DNA of 64,000 nt from an uncultured Ectothiorhodospiraceae bacterium. Its GTDB lineage: Bacteria; Pseudomonadota; Gammaproteobacteria; UBA6429; Thiohalophilaceae. Shown in pieces: positions 1 through 9,271 of this stretch (its first letter is position 1; every line of letters starts with the position of its first letter). The notes below the pieces were generated by a model. That model made no database searches and was not told the origin of the DNA. It saw only the letters and a list, made by a program, of their open reading frames with translations. The position numbers were made by a program, and so were the translations under genes. The DNA lies in the NCBI GenBank assembly GCA_947260005.1, contig CAMYOL010000014.1, positions 52,858 to 116,857 of the forward strand, in the 5' to 3' direction.

Positions 1-114
1 TTAGTCGGTTTAAAGGGAACAAATACGGACGTCCATATATATAACTATTTTTTGTGTTTAATAATAAATAGAAATATCTGTGCTCAATGAACAGAGAATG
101 GTTGGCTTTTATTT

Positions 115-282
115 ATGAGCCTCTCTCTCTTTATTGTAGGTATTAAAATATACGTAAAGGATTCGTATGAAAGCCCTATATATGGGCTAACTAAATTTTA
201 TGGCCCGTATCATGAACAAATTGGGGTCGTTACCTTCATACTAGGAGCTTATTTTTTTAGTAAATTGTTTAGGAAAAAATAG
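115..282 (+). CDS. Small hydrophobic protein, possible cassette gene
   Basis: A 55-codon frame starts at ATG 115 and ends at TAG 280-282. The product has two hydrophobic stretches (about residues 3-12 and 36-50) and a basic C-terminus ending RKK, so it would be a small membrane protein. The frame just upstream reads hydrophobic residues in another phase, so this may be the tail of a damaged gene. It lies upstream of the methyltransferase cassette and on the same strand, which would suit a cassette gene. I do not recognise a family. Confidence 0.3.
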   Translation: MSLSLFIVGIKIYVKDSYESPIYGLTKFYGPYHEQIGVVTFILGAYFFSKLFRKK

Positions 283-513
283 TTAACCACCATATGAAAA
301 CGCATCACAAGGCAATTAAAATCATGTGCACCACACTGGGCCGTCAACGTGGTCCACGCGTTAGTTGTAATTTGTTTTAAACGTTGAGGTTTTCGAATGT
401 TCACAAATTTTAAAATTACAAGTCTATAAATCTTTCAATCTACAATAGGAATACCATGTTAAAAAGACACAGAATACAATTTCCAAAACCAGAATCATCT
501 GATCTTAATCAAG

Positions 514-1152
514 ATGAGATACGAGCAGGTTTTTTATGATCGCTTAAAATGCACCTCACCTGTCAAGGTAACCACTATTCTTGAGTCCGCAGTAAGGCAA
601 TCTCAGGATAATTTCACTGAGCTACGTGTACTAGATTTGGGTGCGGGTAACGGCATGATGGGTGAGGAACTCAAAAGGCATGGTTTGTCTCGCTTAGTTG
701 GTGTGGATATTATTCCTGAGGCATATGAAGCAACGGTACGTGACCGTCCCGGTTTATATGATGCCTATTATATAGAAGACTTCACTCAATTAAGTGAAGA
801 GAAAAAAGAAGATATTGCCTCATGGCAATGTGATTGCATGGTGACGGTTGCCGCGTTGGGTTTTGGTGATATTCCAACAAAGGCATTTATTGAGGCATTT
901 AACATCATCACAACTGAAGGCTGGATAGCATTTAATATAAAAGAATCCTTCTTTGACAATAGTGATGATTCCGGTTTTTCAAAAATGATTCGTGAATTAA
1001 TTTTCTCTGAATATCTTGATGTCTATCATATCGAACGTTATCGACATCGATTATCGATTGAAGGTGAGCCACTTTATTATTTTGCCATTGTTGGCAGAAA
1101 AAATGCTGATGTCCCTGACGAATTCCTGGAATCTAAAGGCATTTTGGCCTAA
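514..1152 (+). CDS. Class I SAM-dependent methyltransferase (cassette gene, N-terminus disrupted)
   Basis: The 212-residue product has a Rossmann methyltransferase core with motif I VLDLGAGNG near residues 39-47 and an acidic GVDI strand end near 62-65. The substrate is unknown. A better initiation site is ATG 456, preceded by AGGA at a good spacing, but it opens a different frame that stops at 537-539. The N-terminal part therefore appears separated from the body by a deletion or frameshift, and ATG 514 would be a restart inside the gene. The TAA stop (1150-1152) lies inside the first core site of an attC, so this is an integron-cassette gene. It may be a non-functional remnant. Confidence 0.6.
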   Translation: MRYEQVFYDRLKCTSPVKVTTILESAVRQSQDNFTELRVLDLGAGNGMMGEELKRHGLSRLVGVDIIPEAYEATVRDRPGLYDAYYIEDFTQLSEEKKEDIASWQCDCMVTVAALGFGDIPTKAFIEAFNIITTEGWIAFNIKESFFDNSDDSGFSKMIRELIFSEYLDVYHIERYRHRLSIEGEPLYYFAIVGRKNADVPDEFLESKGILA

Positions 1153-1239
1153 CCAACGCATAGACTCTGGCAACAAAAAGCACTGCAGCTCATTACTCGT
1201 TGCTTTACTTTTTGTTGCCAGTCATGCGAGGCGTTATGT
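1147..1239 (+). other. attC recombination site (integron cassette)
   Basis: The site runs from core-like GCCTAAC (1147-1153) to GTTATGT (1233-1239). Between them are long complementary arms, including CTGGCAACAAAAAG near 1167 and CTTTTTGTTGCCAG near 1208, and a GCAT/ATGC pair nearer the ends. This is the layout of an attC folded as single-stranded DNA. The methyltransferase stop codon overlaps the left core. No integrase gene is visible nearby. Confidence 0.8.
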
Positions 1240-1302
1240 TCCACCGGCATTAATTTAGTTTCTTATGGAATAATTTGAGTTAAATAAGCAAAGGAAGGTA
1301 AT

Positions 1303-1815
1303 ATGAAAAAACTGTTATTGGTTATTATTTCACTTATTTTAGTTGCTGGCGTTATATTATGGATGATGGGGAATACAACGAGAGAGATTAGTACAGAAAT
1401 TGAAATTTCGGCCCCACCTGAAAAGGTGTGGAACATTCTGACAAATATTAATGATTGGCATAAATGGAATCCTATTGTCGTTCAGGCAAGTGGTAGCCCA
1501 TCTATTGGATCGGAATTAACCATCACTATGCGAGGTGAGGAAGGTAAAGATGGCCCAAAATACATGCCTGTCGTTACACGCTTTCAAGAAGCAAGTTCAT
1601 TTGAGTGGCGAGCAACCATGATGGCTGGGTTTATGTTTACGAATGGCCGGGGCTTTAAGCTTGAGAAAACAGATTCAGGCACTCGCCTAACCAATACAGA
1701 GACATTCAAAGGAATGATGGTACCCCTGTTTTGGAGCAAGCTGAATGATCATGTACCTTCGATGTTGACGGAAATGAATAATGCGCTTAAAAACCAGTTG
1801 GAGAAAACACCGTAA
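1303..1815 (+). CDS. SRPBCC-family membrane-anchored protein
   Basis: The 170-residue product begins with a hydrophobic segment (residues 3-21: signal anchor or uncleaved signal peptide). It continues with a START/polyketide-cyclase-like SRPBCC fold: the strand ISTEIEISAPPEKVWNILTN is followed by the usual NDWHKWNP turn (about 49-56). Such domains bind hydrophobic ligands; the ligand here is unknown. AAGGAAGG lies just upstream of ATG 1303. The gene follows the attC directly, so it could be the last cassette with its own attC lost, or the first flanking chromosomal gene. A strong terminator follows. Confidence 0.75.
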   Translation: MKKLLLVIISLILVAGVILWMMGNTTREISTEIEISAPPEKVWNILTNINDWHKWNPIVVQASGSPSIGSELTITMRGEEGKDGPKYMPVVTRFQEASSFEWRATMMAGFMFTNGRGFKLEKTDSGTRLTNTETFKGMMVPLFWSKLNDHVPSMLTEMNNALKNQLEKTP

Positions 1816-1900
1816 TAATAAAATTTAGTAAGTAAAGTGCACATTAGGATAGTTTAAACAACACAAGCTTTTCAGATTTATTAAGCACTTTAGTATTTAC

Positions 1901-1933
1901 AAAAAAAACCAGGACGGTGTCCTGGTTTTTTTA
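1901..1933. terminator. Bidirectional intrinsic terminator
   Basis: The inverted repeat CCAGGAC-GGT-GTCCTGG is flanked by A8 on the left and T7 on the right. It can therefore stop both the + strand SRPBCC gene and the converging - strand PAS-GGDEF gene. Confidence 0.9.
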
Positions 1934-1947
1934 ATAACATATTTAAT

Positions 1948-2781
1948 TTAGCCGGCCATCTGCTCGCCAGTACCATCCAGACTTTGGCGGGCTCGTTGCA
2001 TTAACATACCCACATCATCACCTTTGCGCCATTGAGCCATGCCAAACTCATGCATCAAATCAAACTCGCTATCATCCGTTGTCGGAATCACGACTTTAGA
2101 CATTTGCTCTTTAATTTTATCACGCAGTTCACTGGTCGCGCTTTCTTCTGTCTCTGGCATAATGAATAAAAATTCATTTTTATCCAGCCGGCCAATAACA
2201 TCCGCCCAACGCATTTGATCGTTTAACATCTGACTAACATTCAACAGCACTTCGTTGGCATTATCATTACCATGGGAACGAATCAGTTCACTTAAGTTAC
2301 CCAGGCGCAGAATCATGACGGACATGGTATTACCATAGCGGCGGCTGCGAGATGCCTGTTGTTCCAGGTTCTGAAACAGGGCACGCCGGTTAGGCATGCC
2401 GGTGATTTGATCGATGGGATTGAGCTCAGCGACTTTGGTTTTGAGCCCTTCACGGTCTTCGATTAAATTCTGTAGCTGGGTCACATCGCTGCAATACTGC
2501 AAACGGTGGTCGCCTAAGGGTATGGTCATACACGCCAACCAGTAAGCATCGCGTTTGTTGGTGGCAGTCAAATAAACATGACCTTCACCAAACATATCCT
2601 GGATTTCACTGGATAGATCCTTCAATTGTTTGCCCACGATATTTGAGCTGGACATGGTGGTTACACGAAGGAAGCTATCATTTACCCAAACAACCTCATT
2701 ATCACTGCTCACCAATGCCAGGGCGCCAGGCAGGGAGTCGACAAATTGCTGCACTAGATTCGATGCAAGATGGTCCAACAT
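1948..2781 (-). CDS. PAS-domain protein with degenerate GGDEF domain
   Basis: 277 residues from ATG 2781, which has GAGG upstream; a TTG seven codons earlier has none. The N-terminal ~110 residues form a PAS-like sensor (PGALALVSSDNEVVWVNDSF). The C-terminal ~160 form a GGDEF fold, recognisable from DQITGMPNRRALFQNL and the later strand pairs. The signature loop reads RLDKNEF instead of GGDEF, so diguanylate cyclase activity is unlikely. No EAL domain follows. It is probably a degenerate c-di-GMP or nucleotide-binding regulatory protein. It is divergent from cyaA across about 265 bp. Confidence 0.75.
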   Translation of the reverse strand: MLDHLASNLVQQFVDSLPGALALVSSDNEVVWVNDSFLRVTTMSSSNIVGKQLKDLSSEIQDMFGEGHVYLTATNKRDAYWLACMTIPLGDHRLQYCSDVTQLQNLIEDREGLKTKVAELNPIDQITGMPNRRALFQNLEQQASRSRRYGNTMSVMILRLGNLSELIRSHGNDNANEVLLNVSQMLNDQMRWADVIGRLDKNEFLFIMPETEESATSELRDKIKEQMSKVVIPTTDDSEFDLMHEFGMAQWRKGDDVGMLMQRARQSLDGTGEQMAG

Positions 2782-3046
2782 AGTAGGCTTTCCTCTGGTC
2801 AATAAATAACCGCTTAATTCAAGCGCGGGTATTACAAATCATAGCCTGCATTTAAGATTTTTCACCCGTGCAAATGTGAATCAATCGATATTTTGATGCT
2901 TGCTACTTATCATATAAAATTCTCAGTTAAAACAATGGCTTAAATAGTGACGAATATCTCTATTTATATTATCGTGATCCCCAGCATGTTATTGTAATTG
3001 CTAAAGATTTGAAGAAACACCCTAGCCAGCCGATAACCCTAATAGC

Positions 3047-5896
3047 ATGGTAAGGCTGGCCCCAACCCTAGATCTGGACCCCACTTTTGATTTCAAGCAA
3101 ATCAAACAGCGTTTTTATGACCTAAATAAAAGCCGGCTCAAGCGTTCGATGGCTGATATGCGTGAACGCCAACGCCAATTTGTGGAACTTCTGCCATTGC
3201 TGTATCACAGCAATCACCCAATCTTACCGGGCTATGTTTCTAAATCGACACCGGCGGGCATACCGGAATATTCACCCAGCAATACCACGCTCAATCTCGC
3301 TAAAACGTTAGCCAAAAGTTTCACCTATAAAAAACGCGCTTATCGCAAGTACCATATTCAGGCCATCTATATGATGGGCAGTACCGGCACCATTGCCTAC
3401 TCAAGTAAAAATAGTGATTTTGATATATGGGTTTGTTACGACAGCTCGTTAAAAAATGATCAAATAGAAAATCTGAAACTAAAATCACAGGCGATTGAAG
3501 AATGGGCCAAAACGCTTGATGTTGACGCACATATTTTCTTGGTTGATCCAGTTTCATTTCGCGAAGGCAAACATGACTCCCTTAACTCCGAAAGCAGTGG
3601 CACCGCCTTTCATTATTTATTGCTAGAAGAATTCTACCGCACCAGTCTGTTGTTAGCGGGCCGCTATCCAACCTGGTGGCTCGTACCACCAGAGCATGAA
3701 CATGAATATGACGACTTTGTTTTTAATATAAAAACGAAACGCTTCGTTCACGCCAGGGAAAACATCGACTTTGGTGGCTTAAATAAAATACCTGCTGAAG
3801 AATTTTATGGCGCAACTCTGTGGCTGCTATATAAGGGCATTAACTCGCCCTACAAATCAGTTTTAAAGACCGCCTTAATGGAGGCGTACGCTAGCGAGTA
3901 CCCCAATATTGATATTCTAGGCCTGCGATTTAAGGCGGCTGTTTACAACGGCGAAAATGAAATCAATAAACTTGACCCTTATCTAATGATGCTACATAAG
4001 GTTGAAGAATATTTTAAGAAAAAAAATCAATTGAAACGCCTGGAATTAGTTCGTCGTAGTTTTTATTTCAAAGTAAACAAAAAGCTTAGTGAAAATACAA
4101 ATAAAACACCACACTGGAGAAATGAACTTTTAGTTGAACTCACCCAATCCTGGGGCTGGTCTACGAGCCAGATCTTTTTGCTCGACAGTAAAAATGACTG
4201 GAAAATACAACGCGTCCTGGATGAACGAAATACGCTTATGAATGAGATCACTCATAGCTATCGTTTTTTGTCCGAATTTGCCCGGAACAATTCGAATGCA
4301 AACTTAATTGACGCAAAAGATCTGCATTTATTGGGCCGTAAACTCTATGCGGCGTTTGAAAGAAAGGCCGGTAAGATTGAAATCATTTACCGTGGCATTA
4401 CCAACAATCTTTATGAATCCCATATCTCGATCCACAAACTAAAAGGTGAAGACAAAAAGTATTTCTGGGTCGTTTACAATGGCACAGTCACAGCCGAAGA
4501 GGCCGGCTTATTCCCACCGCTAAAACGGGCCTTTAGTCTTATTGAACTCTTGTCCTGGTGTTATTTTAATAAAATAACAACGTCCACCACCATGACGGCG
4601 CTTTATGCGCCCGGTACAAATTTATCAGATAAAGAACTCAAATCCATTAACGCGATTTTTGAGCAAACATTTGATCATGAACAGCTATATGAAAATAACA
4701 TCAACGAACTCCGGCGACCGGCGGCAATTAAAAAGGTGGTTAGTATCATTAATGCCGGTGTTGATCCGTTCTCACAATACACTCGTATAGGTAATCACCT
4801 GGCCAGTGATCGCACCGACTCGCTTCGATATGGTGGCCGGCTCGAAAATTTAACCAACTCCATCGACCAGGTCATTGTCACCTCCTGGCATGAAGTTCTA
4901 ACATTACGATATACTGGTATCGAAGGTATTTTTCAGTGCCTACATGACTACATGCAATGGATGCCACCCTCAATGGAAAGGCGCCCGCCATCAATTAATT
5001 CTGTTAGCTTTTCATCATACCGCAGTAATGCAATCGCCAATCGAGTTGAAAAACTCTTTCAAACGGTCATGGATTGTTTTTATAACAAAAATAATCCACC
5101 TGGTACTCGATATATCCTGGCAGTAGAATGGAATTATTATGTCCTTTATATGCAAGATGATTACCTGCAATACCATAAAGCCGGTAATCAGGAAGAACTA
5201 AAACGATATTTATCAACACCAACTCTAAAATTCCAGCATGTCGTCTTTGATTCAGAGACTCTCAATGATGATGTTTTACCATTACTATACACACGAAATA
5301 AACCCGGAATGATCCAGGTTTATTTCCACATCGTAGAGAAATACGTTCATACTTATATACTTGATGAAAATGGCGCCCTGTTTCACCATGACACAGATTT
5401 TTTTGATGCCATGTCACTGGTCAATCACTATCAACAGTTTTTCGATTCTGTCGCAAACAGAATGGCTTTTTTGAAAGGGGATCATGGAACAGAAAACACA
5501 GCTCAAAATTACAGCTTTCACTATGTTCAAAAAAACATACGTGGTGAATGGGAGTTCATTCGGCATAAAACAAATTCAATGTTCAAACCCGTTGAATATT
5601 TATCATTACAGGTTATTGGCACAAAAGTAGACGAAGATATTCATTTTAAGGTTTATTGTGAAGATCAGGAGTACTCTACAATTGAACATGGCCAGTCTTT
5701 ATATCAGCTTATTTGTAGCCAAATTCTTGAAAAACGTAACAATCACACCAAATACCCCATCTATATCACCGATATCGACTTATCAAAATCCATGTTAGGG
5801 CCAAATTATTCCGAAACTCAAACCGTGCATTTCCTGAATTACAAAAAGTTTTTCGAAAACAAACTGCTCGAGATACTGCATCATAAAAGCCAATAG
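3047..5896 (+). CDS. cyaA: Class I adenylate cyclase
   Basis: Makes cAMP from ATP. The 949-residue length fits the enterobacterial-type class I family (about 850-950). The N-terminal nucleotidyltransferase core is clear near residues 109-130, with the GST motif followed by the SDFDIWVCYD metal-binding acidic pair. The long C-terminal part corresponds to the family's regulatory region. ATG 3047 has only a weak ribosome-binding site and is the only methionine before the conserved core. No crp gene is in the window. A DUF938 gene follows after 47 bp on the same strand. Confidence 0.92.
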   Translation: MVRLAPTLDLDPTFDFKQIKQRFYDLNKSRLKRSMADMRERQRQFVELLPLLYHSNHPILPGYVSKSTPAGIPEYSPSNTTLNLAKTLAKSFTYKKRAYRKYHIQAIYMMGSTGTIAYSSKNSDFDIWVCYDSSLKNDQIENLKLKSQAIEEWAKTLDVDAHIFLVDPVSFREGKHDSLNSESSGTAFHYLLLEEFYRTSLLLAGRYPTWWLVPPEHEHEYDDFVFNIKTKRFVHARENIDFGGLNKIPAEEFYGATLWLLYKGINSPYKSVLKTALMEAYASEYPNIDILGLRFKAAVYNGENEINKLDPYLMMLHKVEEYFKKKNQLKRLELVRRSFYFKVNKKLSENTNKTPHWRNELLVELTQSWGWSTSQIFLLDSKNDWKIQRVLDERNTLMNEITHSYRFLSEFARNNSNANLIDAKDLHLLGRKLYAAFERKAGKIEIIYRGITNNLYESHISIHKLKGEDKKYFWVVYNGTVTAEEAGLFPPLKRAFSLIELLSWCYFNKITTSTTMTALYAPGTNLSDKELKSINAIFEQTFDHEQLYENNINELRRPAAIKKVVSIINAGVDPFSQYTRIGNHLASDRTDSLRYGGRLENLTNSIDQVIVTSWHEVLTLRYTGIEGIFQCLHDYMQWMPPSMERRPPSINSVSFSSYRSNAIANRVEKLFQTVMDCFYNKNNPPGTRYILAVEWNYYVLYMQDDYLQYHKAGNQEELKRYLSTPTLKFQHVVFDSETLNDDVLPLLYTRNKPGMIQVYFHIVEKYVHTYILDENGALFHHDTDFFDAMSLVNHYQQFFDSVANRMAFLKGDHGTENTAQNYSFHYVQKNIRGEWEFIRHKTNSMFKPVEYLSLQVIGTKVDEDIHFKVYCEDQEYSTIEHGQSLYQLICSQILEKRNNHTKYPIYITDIDLSKSMLGPNYSETQTVHFLNYKKFFENKLLEILHHKSQ

Positions 5897-5943
5897 TTTA
5901 TATTCGCATTAAATTCTACTAATTTTAATTTCAGGGCATCACA

Positions 5944-6540
5944 TTGAAACCTTATTCAGAAGCTTGCGAAGAAAATAAGCAGCCTATCCTGGCTGTGATA
6001 AAAAATTATTTTTCAAACCATCAACACATTCTCGAGATCGGCAGTGGCACCGGACAACATGCTGTCTTTTTTGCTGAAAATATGCCTGAACTCACCTGGC
6101 ATTGCAGTGATGTTGCTACTTATCACCAGGGTATCCGTGCCTGGCTATCAGACTACCCCAATGAAAATATCAAAGGGCCTTATGAACTTGACGTCACTCA
6201 AAGCGATTGGCCAATGGAGCAGGTGCAGGGTATTTTTAGCGCCAACACCACCCACATTATGTCCTGGGAAAATGTTAAACAACTGTTTGCGGGTGTCGGG
6301 AGGATATTAGCTTGCGACGGATATTTTTGCTTATATGGCCCGTTTAATTATCAAGGTCGTTATACAAGTGAAAGTAATGCTCAATTTGATCGTTATCTCA
6401 AACAACGTGATCCCAGCAGTGGCATACGTGAATTTGACGAACTACAGATACTGGCAAATGCGGCGAACTTATCGTTCGTTCACGATCATGAAATGCCGGT
6501 GAATAACCGCATTCTCGTCTGGCAGAAAAAACAGACTTAG
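5944..6540 (+). CDS. DUF938 family methyltransferase-like protein
   Basis: The 198-residue protein starts with the family's MKPYSEACEENKQPIL and has a SAM-binding motif I (ILEIGSGTGQHAVFFA) at about residues 29-44. The start is TTG 5944, with CAGGG a few bases upstream; the protein aligns to the family from its first residue. The role is unknown. Its stop overlaps the stop of the converging ntrC by 4 bp. It probably co-transcribes with cyaA. Confidence 0.85.
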   Translation: MKPYSEACEENKQPILAVIKNYFSNHQHILEIGSGTGQHAVFFAENMPELTWHCSDVATYHQGIRAWLSDYPNENIKGPYELDVTQSDWPMEQVQGIFSANTTHIMSWENVKQLFAGVGRILACDGYFCLYGPFNYQGRYTSESNAQFDRYLKQRDPSSGIREFDELQILANAANLSFVHDHEMPVNNRILVWQKKQT

Positions 6541-7934
6541 ACTGTCGCCTCCATACCCAACTCTTTTATTTTTCGAGTCAAGGTATTACGCCCCCAGCCC
6601 AATAATTTGGCCGCATCCTGTCGACGACCACCTGAATGCCGTAGAGCGGTTTCAATCATCACCCGTTCAAATTGTGGCATTGCCTGATCAAGTATTGCGG
6701 TATCACCTTGTGCCAAATGGCGCTCGGTCCAACGGCGTAATACCTCGATCCAGTCACCACTGCTTGATTGTTCAGCTTTATTGGCCTGCAACTCAGGCGG
6801 TAGATCTTCAATGTTAATCACCTGACCTGGCGACATGACGGTTAACCAGCGGCAGGTATTTTCAATTTGCCGAACATTACCGGGCCAGTTTAAACGTGAC
6901 ATATATCCTTCTGCTTCATCCGACAAGGTTTTCACTTCGACATTTAATTCATTAGCGGCCAGTTGTAAAAAATGTCTGGCCAATAAGCCAATGTCCTCAC
7001 TACGTTCACGCACCGAGGGCAAATGAATTCGAATGACATTCAAACGATGATACAAATCTTCGCGAAATAATTTTTCTTCGACTCGTTTATCCAGATCCTG
7101 GTGGGTCGCGGCAATGATTCTGACATCGACTTTAATCGAATTATGACCGCCGACGCGATAGAACGTGCCATCCTGCAACACCCGTAACAGGCGGGTTTGT
7201 AATTCCGCAGGCATATCACCGATCTCGTCAAGAAATAAGGTGCCACCATCCGCTTGCTCGAAGCGTCCTTTCCGAGCAGCTTGCGCACCGGTAAAGGCCC
7301 CTTTTTCATGACCAAATAATTCTGACTCTAATAAATCTTTTGGTATTGCCGCAGTATTAATGGCAATAAAAGGTTGATTTGCACGTGGGCTGTGTTTATG
7401 TAGAGCATGCGCAACCAGCTCTTTACCCGTGCCTGACTCACCATTAATCAATACCGTGATATTTGAGCGCGACAGGCGACCAATCGCACGGAACACTTCC
7501 TGCATTGAGGCAGCCGCCCCGATGATCTCTGTGTTTTCATTCGTTTCAACTGATTCAACAACGTCGGCCTTCACATTCACATCAAGTGCACGACGGGTTA
7601 ATTCTACTGCCTCATCAACATCGAAAGGTTTAGGTAAATACTCAAAGGCACCACCTTGATAGGCATTGACGGCACTGCCCAAATCAGAGTGGGCGGTAAT
7701 TATAATAACAGGCAGATCTGGGTTGATTGAATGAATGTTTTCTAATAATTCAAAACCATCCATACCCGGCATACGGATATCCGAAATGATGGCATCAGGC
7801 TGGGTGCTTTTCATTTTATCTAAAACACTTTGCGCATCCTCAAAGGTTTGCACATTTATATTGGCACCTTTAAGTGCCTTTTCTAATACCCAACGAATCG
7901 AACGATCATCATCGACTACCCATACCGTATCCAT
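6537..7934 (-). CDS. ntrC: Nitrogen regulation response regulator NtrC
   Basis: Sigma-54-dependent enhancer-binding activator of nitrogen genes. The 465 residues contain a receiver domain with acidic triad start VVDDD and phosphoacceptor Asp52 ([10 protein letters not shown]). An AAA+ domain follows, with Walker A GESGTGKE and the sigma-54 contact loop GAFTGA. A C-terminal Fis-type helix-turn-helix ends [31 protein letters not shown]. It lies 2 bp after ntrB, the normal kinase-regulator order. Two glutamine synthetase genes in this window carry candidate binding sites for it. Confidence 0.96.
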   Translation of the reverse strand: MDTVWVVDDDRSIRWVLEKALKGANINVQTFEDAQSVLDKMKSTQPDAIISDIRMPGMDGFELLENIHSINPDLPVIIITAHSDLGSAVNAYQGGAFEYLPKPFDVDEAVELTRRALDVNVKADVVESVETNENTEIIGAAASMQEVFRAIGRLSRSNITVLINGESGTGKELVAHALHKHSPRANQPFIAINTAAIPKDLLESELFGHEKGAFTGAQAARKGRFEQADGGTLFLDEIGDMPAELQTRLLRVLQDGTFYRVGGHNSIKVDVRIIAATHQDLDKRVEEKLFREDLYHRLNVIRIHLPSVRERSEDIGLLARHFLQLAANELNVEVKTLSDEAEGYMSRLNWPGNVRQIENTCRWLTVMSPGQVINIEDLPPELQANKAEQSSSGDWIEVLRRWTERHLAQGDTAILDQAMPQFERVMIETALRHSGGRRQDAAKLLGWGRNTLTRKIKELGMEATV

Positions 7935-7936
7935 CC

Positions 7937-9019
7937 TTAACTTTCCCCATGCTCATTTAAAATCGGTAAAAAAACGGAAAACGTCGTTTTACCAGGTTCA
8001 CTTTTACATTCAATTAATCCTGAATGCTGATGTATTAATCTTTGCGCAATAGATAAACCTAAGCCTGTGCCATCTGCCCTTCCTGTAATCATCGGGAAAA
8101 AGATCTTATCTTTAATATCTTCAGATACACCTGGCCCATCATCTATCACATCAAGTTTTATGACTAAACGATATGTATTTTCTCCGATGGTGAAATTTCT
8201 TAATACGCGAGTTTTAATTGTTATGTTGCCATTTTCATCAACCACCTCGACCGCGTTATTAACAATATTTAAAACGGCCTGTATCAACAGGTCCTGATCG
8301 CCAATAATATTTGGAATGCTCGGATCGTAGTCACGTGAAAAATTGATGCCTTCTTTATTTTGAAAGGCGATATTGGCGACATATTCAATCACTTCATGGA
8401 TATTCAACTCAATATTGTTTGGCATGCCACTCGGACCGAGTAATCGATTCACTAATTTCTGTAATCGATCGGCCTCATCAATAATCACGCGGGTATATTC
8501 TTTTTGGTCTTCGCTGTGAAGTTCACGTTCTAACAGTTGGGCTGCGCCGCGCAACCCACCCAGTGGATTTTTAATCTCGTGCGCAAGGCCACGCAATAAA
8601 TCCTGAGTGGTGTCCTGTTGCGACAAAATGGCATCGTCACGCAGTATTCGCCGTAAACGATCAATCGGGAACATCTCAAACAAAATCTCTTTTTCGCTAA
8701 ACGCCGACAAAAGAACGTTAACCGTAAAATCAACCGTCACTTCTTTTTCACGCATCAGGCTGATGGCTTGTTCGTGCCTGGAGAACGGATGCGTTGTTTT
8801 CACCGCGTTCGCCACCTGTTCTTTAATCGGCTCTCTAGCCGAAATCAGTTCATCGAAACTTAAACCGACTAATCGATGCATACTGGCGCCCAGTAACATC
8901 TCGGCAGCCGGGTTCGCATAAATCAACGTCAGGTCTGCCTTAAAAAGCATGACTGCGGTGTTGATGTTATCTAGGATACGCTGGTGCATCTCTGAATATG
9001 TGTTGGGAACGGCTGCCAT
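7937..9019 (-). CDS. ntrB: Nitrogen regulation sensor kinase NtrB
   Basis: Cytoplasmic histidine kinase/phosphatase that controls NtrC and is itself governed by PII. The 360 residues comprise a PAS domain (about 10-120), the dimerisation/phosphoacceptor helix with His147 in GLAHEIKNPLGG, and a HATPase_c domain with N box (NIVNNAVEVV) and G boxes (DDGPGV, GTGLGLSIAQ). No membrane segments are present, as expected. AGAGG lies just upstream of ATG 9019. A 17-bp NtrC-like palindrome is about 185 bp upstream, suggesting autoregulation. Confidence 0.95.
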   Translation of the reverse strand: MAAVPNTYSEMHQRILDNINTAVMLFKADLTLIYANPAAEMLLGASMHRLVGLSFDELISAREPIKEQVANAVKTTHPFSRHEQAISLMREKEVTVDFTVNVLLSAFSEKEILFEMFPIDRLRRILRDDAILSQQDTTQDLLRGLAHEIKNPLGGLRGAAQLLERELHSEDQKEYTRVIIDEADRLQKLVNRLLGPSGMPNNIELNIHEVIEYVANIAFQNKEGINFSRDYDPSIPNIIGDQDLLIQAVLNIVNNAVEVVDENGNITIKTRVLRNFTIGENTYRLVIKLDVIDDGPGVSEDIKDKIFFPMITGRADGTGLGLSIAQRLIHQHSGLIECKSEPGKTTFSVFLPILNEHGES

Positions 9020-9202
9020 GACCTCTTATTTAGCAAGTATTAAACCAAGTTTGTGCACAAATTATGGGCATTCCACCTATAGATTCGATCTAAATTATTA
9101 TATAAATAACAATGACTTAGGATGAGAATGGCAGGAAAAAAATTATAAGCCGAAACCTTAAGCAGCCCAATACAGTGCAAAACCAACCATTTACACAAGA
9201 AC

Positions 9203-9219
9203 TGCACTATTATAGTGCA
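9203..9219. promoter_or_regulatory. NtrC-like binding palindrome upstream of ntrB
   Basis: TGCACTATTATAGTGCA is a perfect 17-bp palindrome matching the known NtrC pattern TGCAC-N7-GTGCA. It lies about 185 bp upstream of ntrB and 53 bp past the end of mshN. The loop is one base, so it is unlikely to act as an RNA hairpin. Binding is inferred from the pattern only. Confidence 0.6.
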
Positions 9220-9271
9220 TTACCAGATAAAAATCAGGTTCGATAATTTGGGCAGTCAGGAGGGAATTCTA

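Noticed and set aside
279..370. An attC-like stretch after the 55-residue frame, with GTTAAC at one side and GCGTTAG at the other.
   Set aside because: The arms show only short, scattered complementarity; it is too weak to claim as an attC.
2870..2900. A possible CRP site (TGTGA half-site) between the GGDEF gene and cyaA.
   Set aside because: Only one half-site is present; the second half does not match.
9032..9048. A GG-N10-GC sigma-54-like element directly upstream of ntrB on the - strand (TTGG...TTGCT).
   Set aside because: The predicted transcription start (about 9021) would leave no room for the ribosome-binding site AGAGG, which lies between the element and the ATG.
9050..9062. TTTGTGCACAAA palindrome upstream of ntrB.
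   Set aside because: It contains overlapping GTGCAC rather than the spaced TGCAC-N7-GTGCA, so it does not fit NtrC, and I know no other regulator for it.
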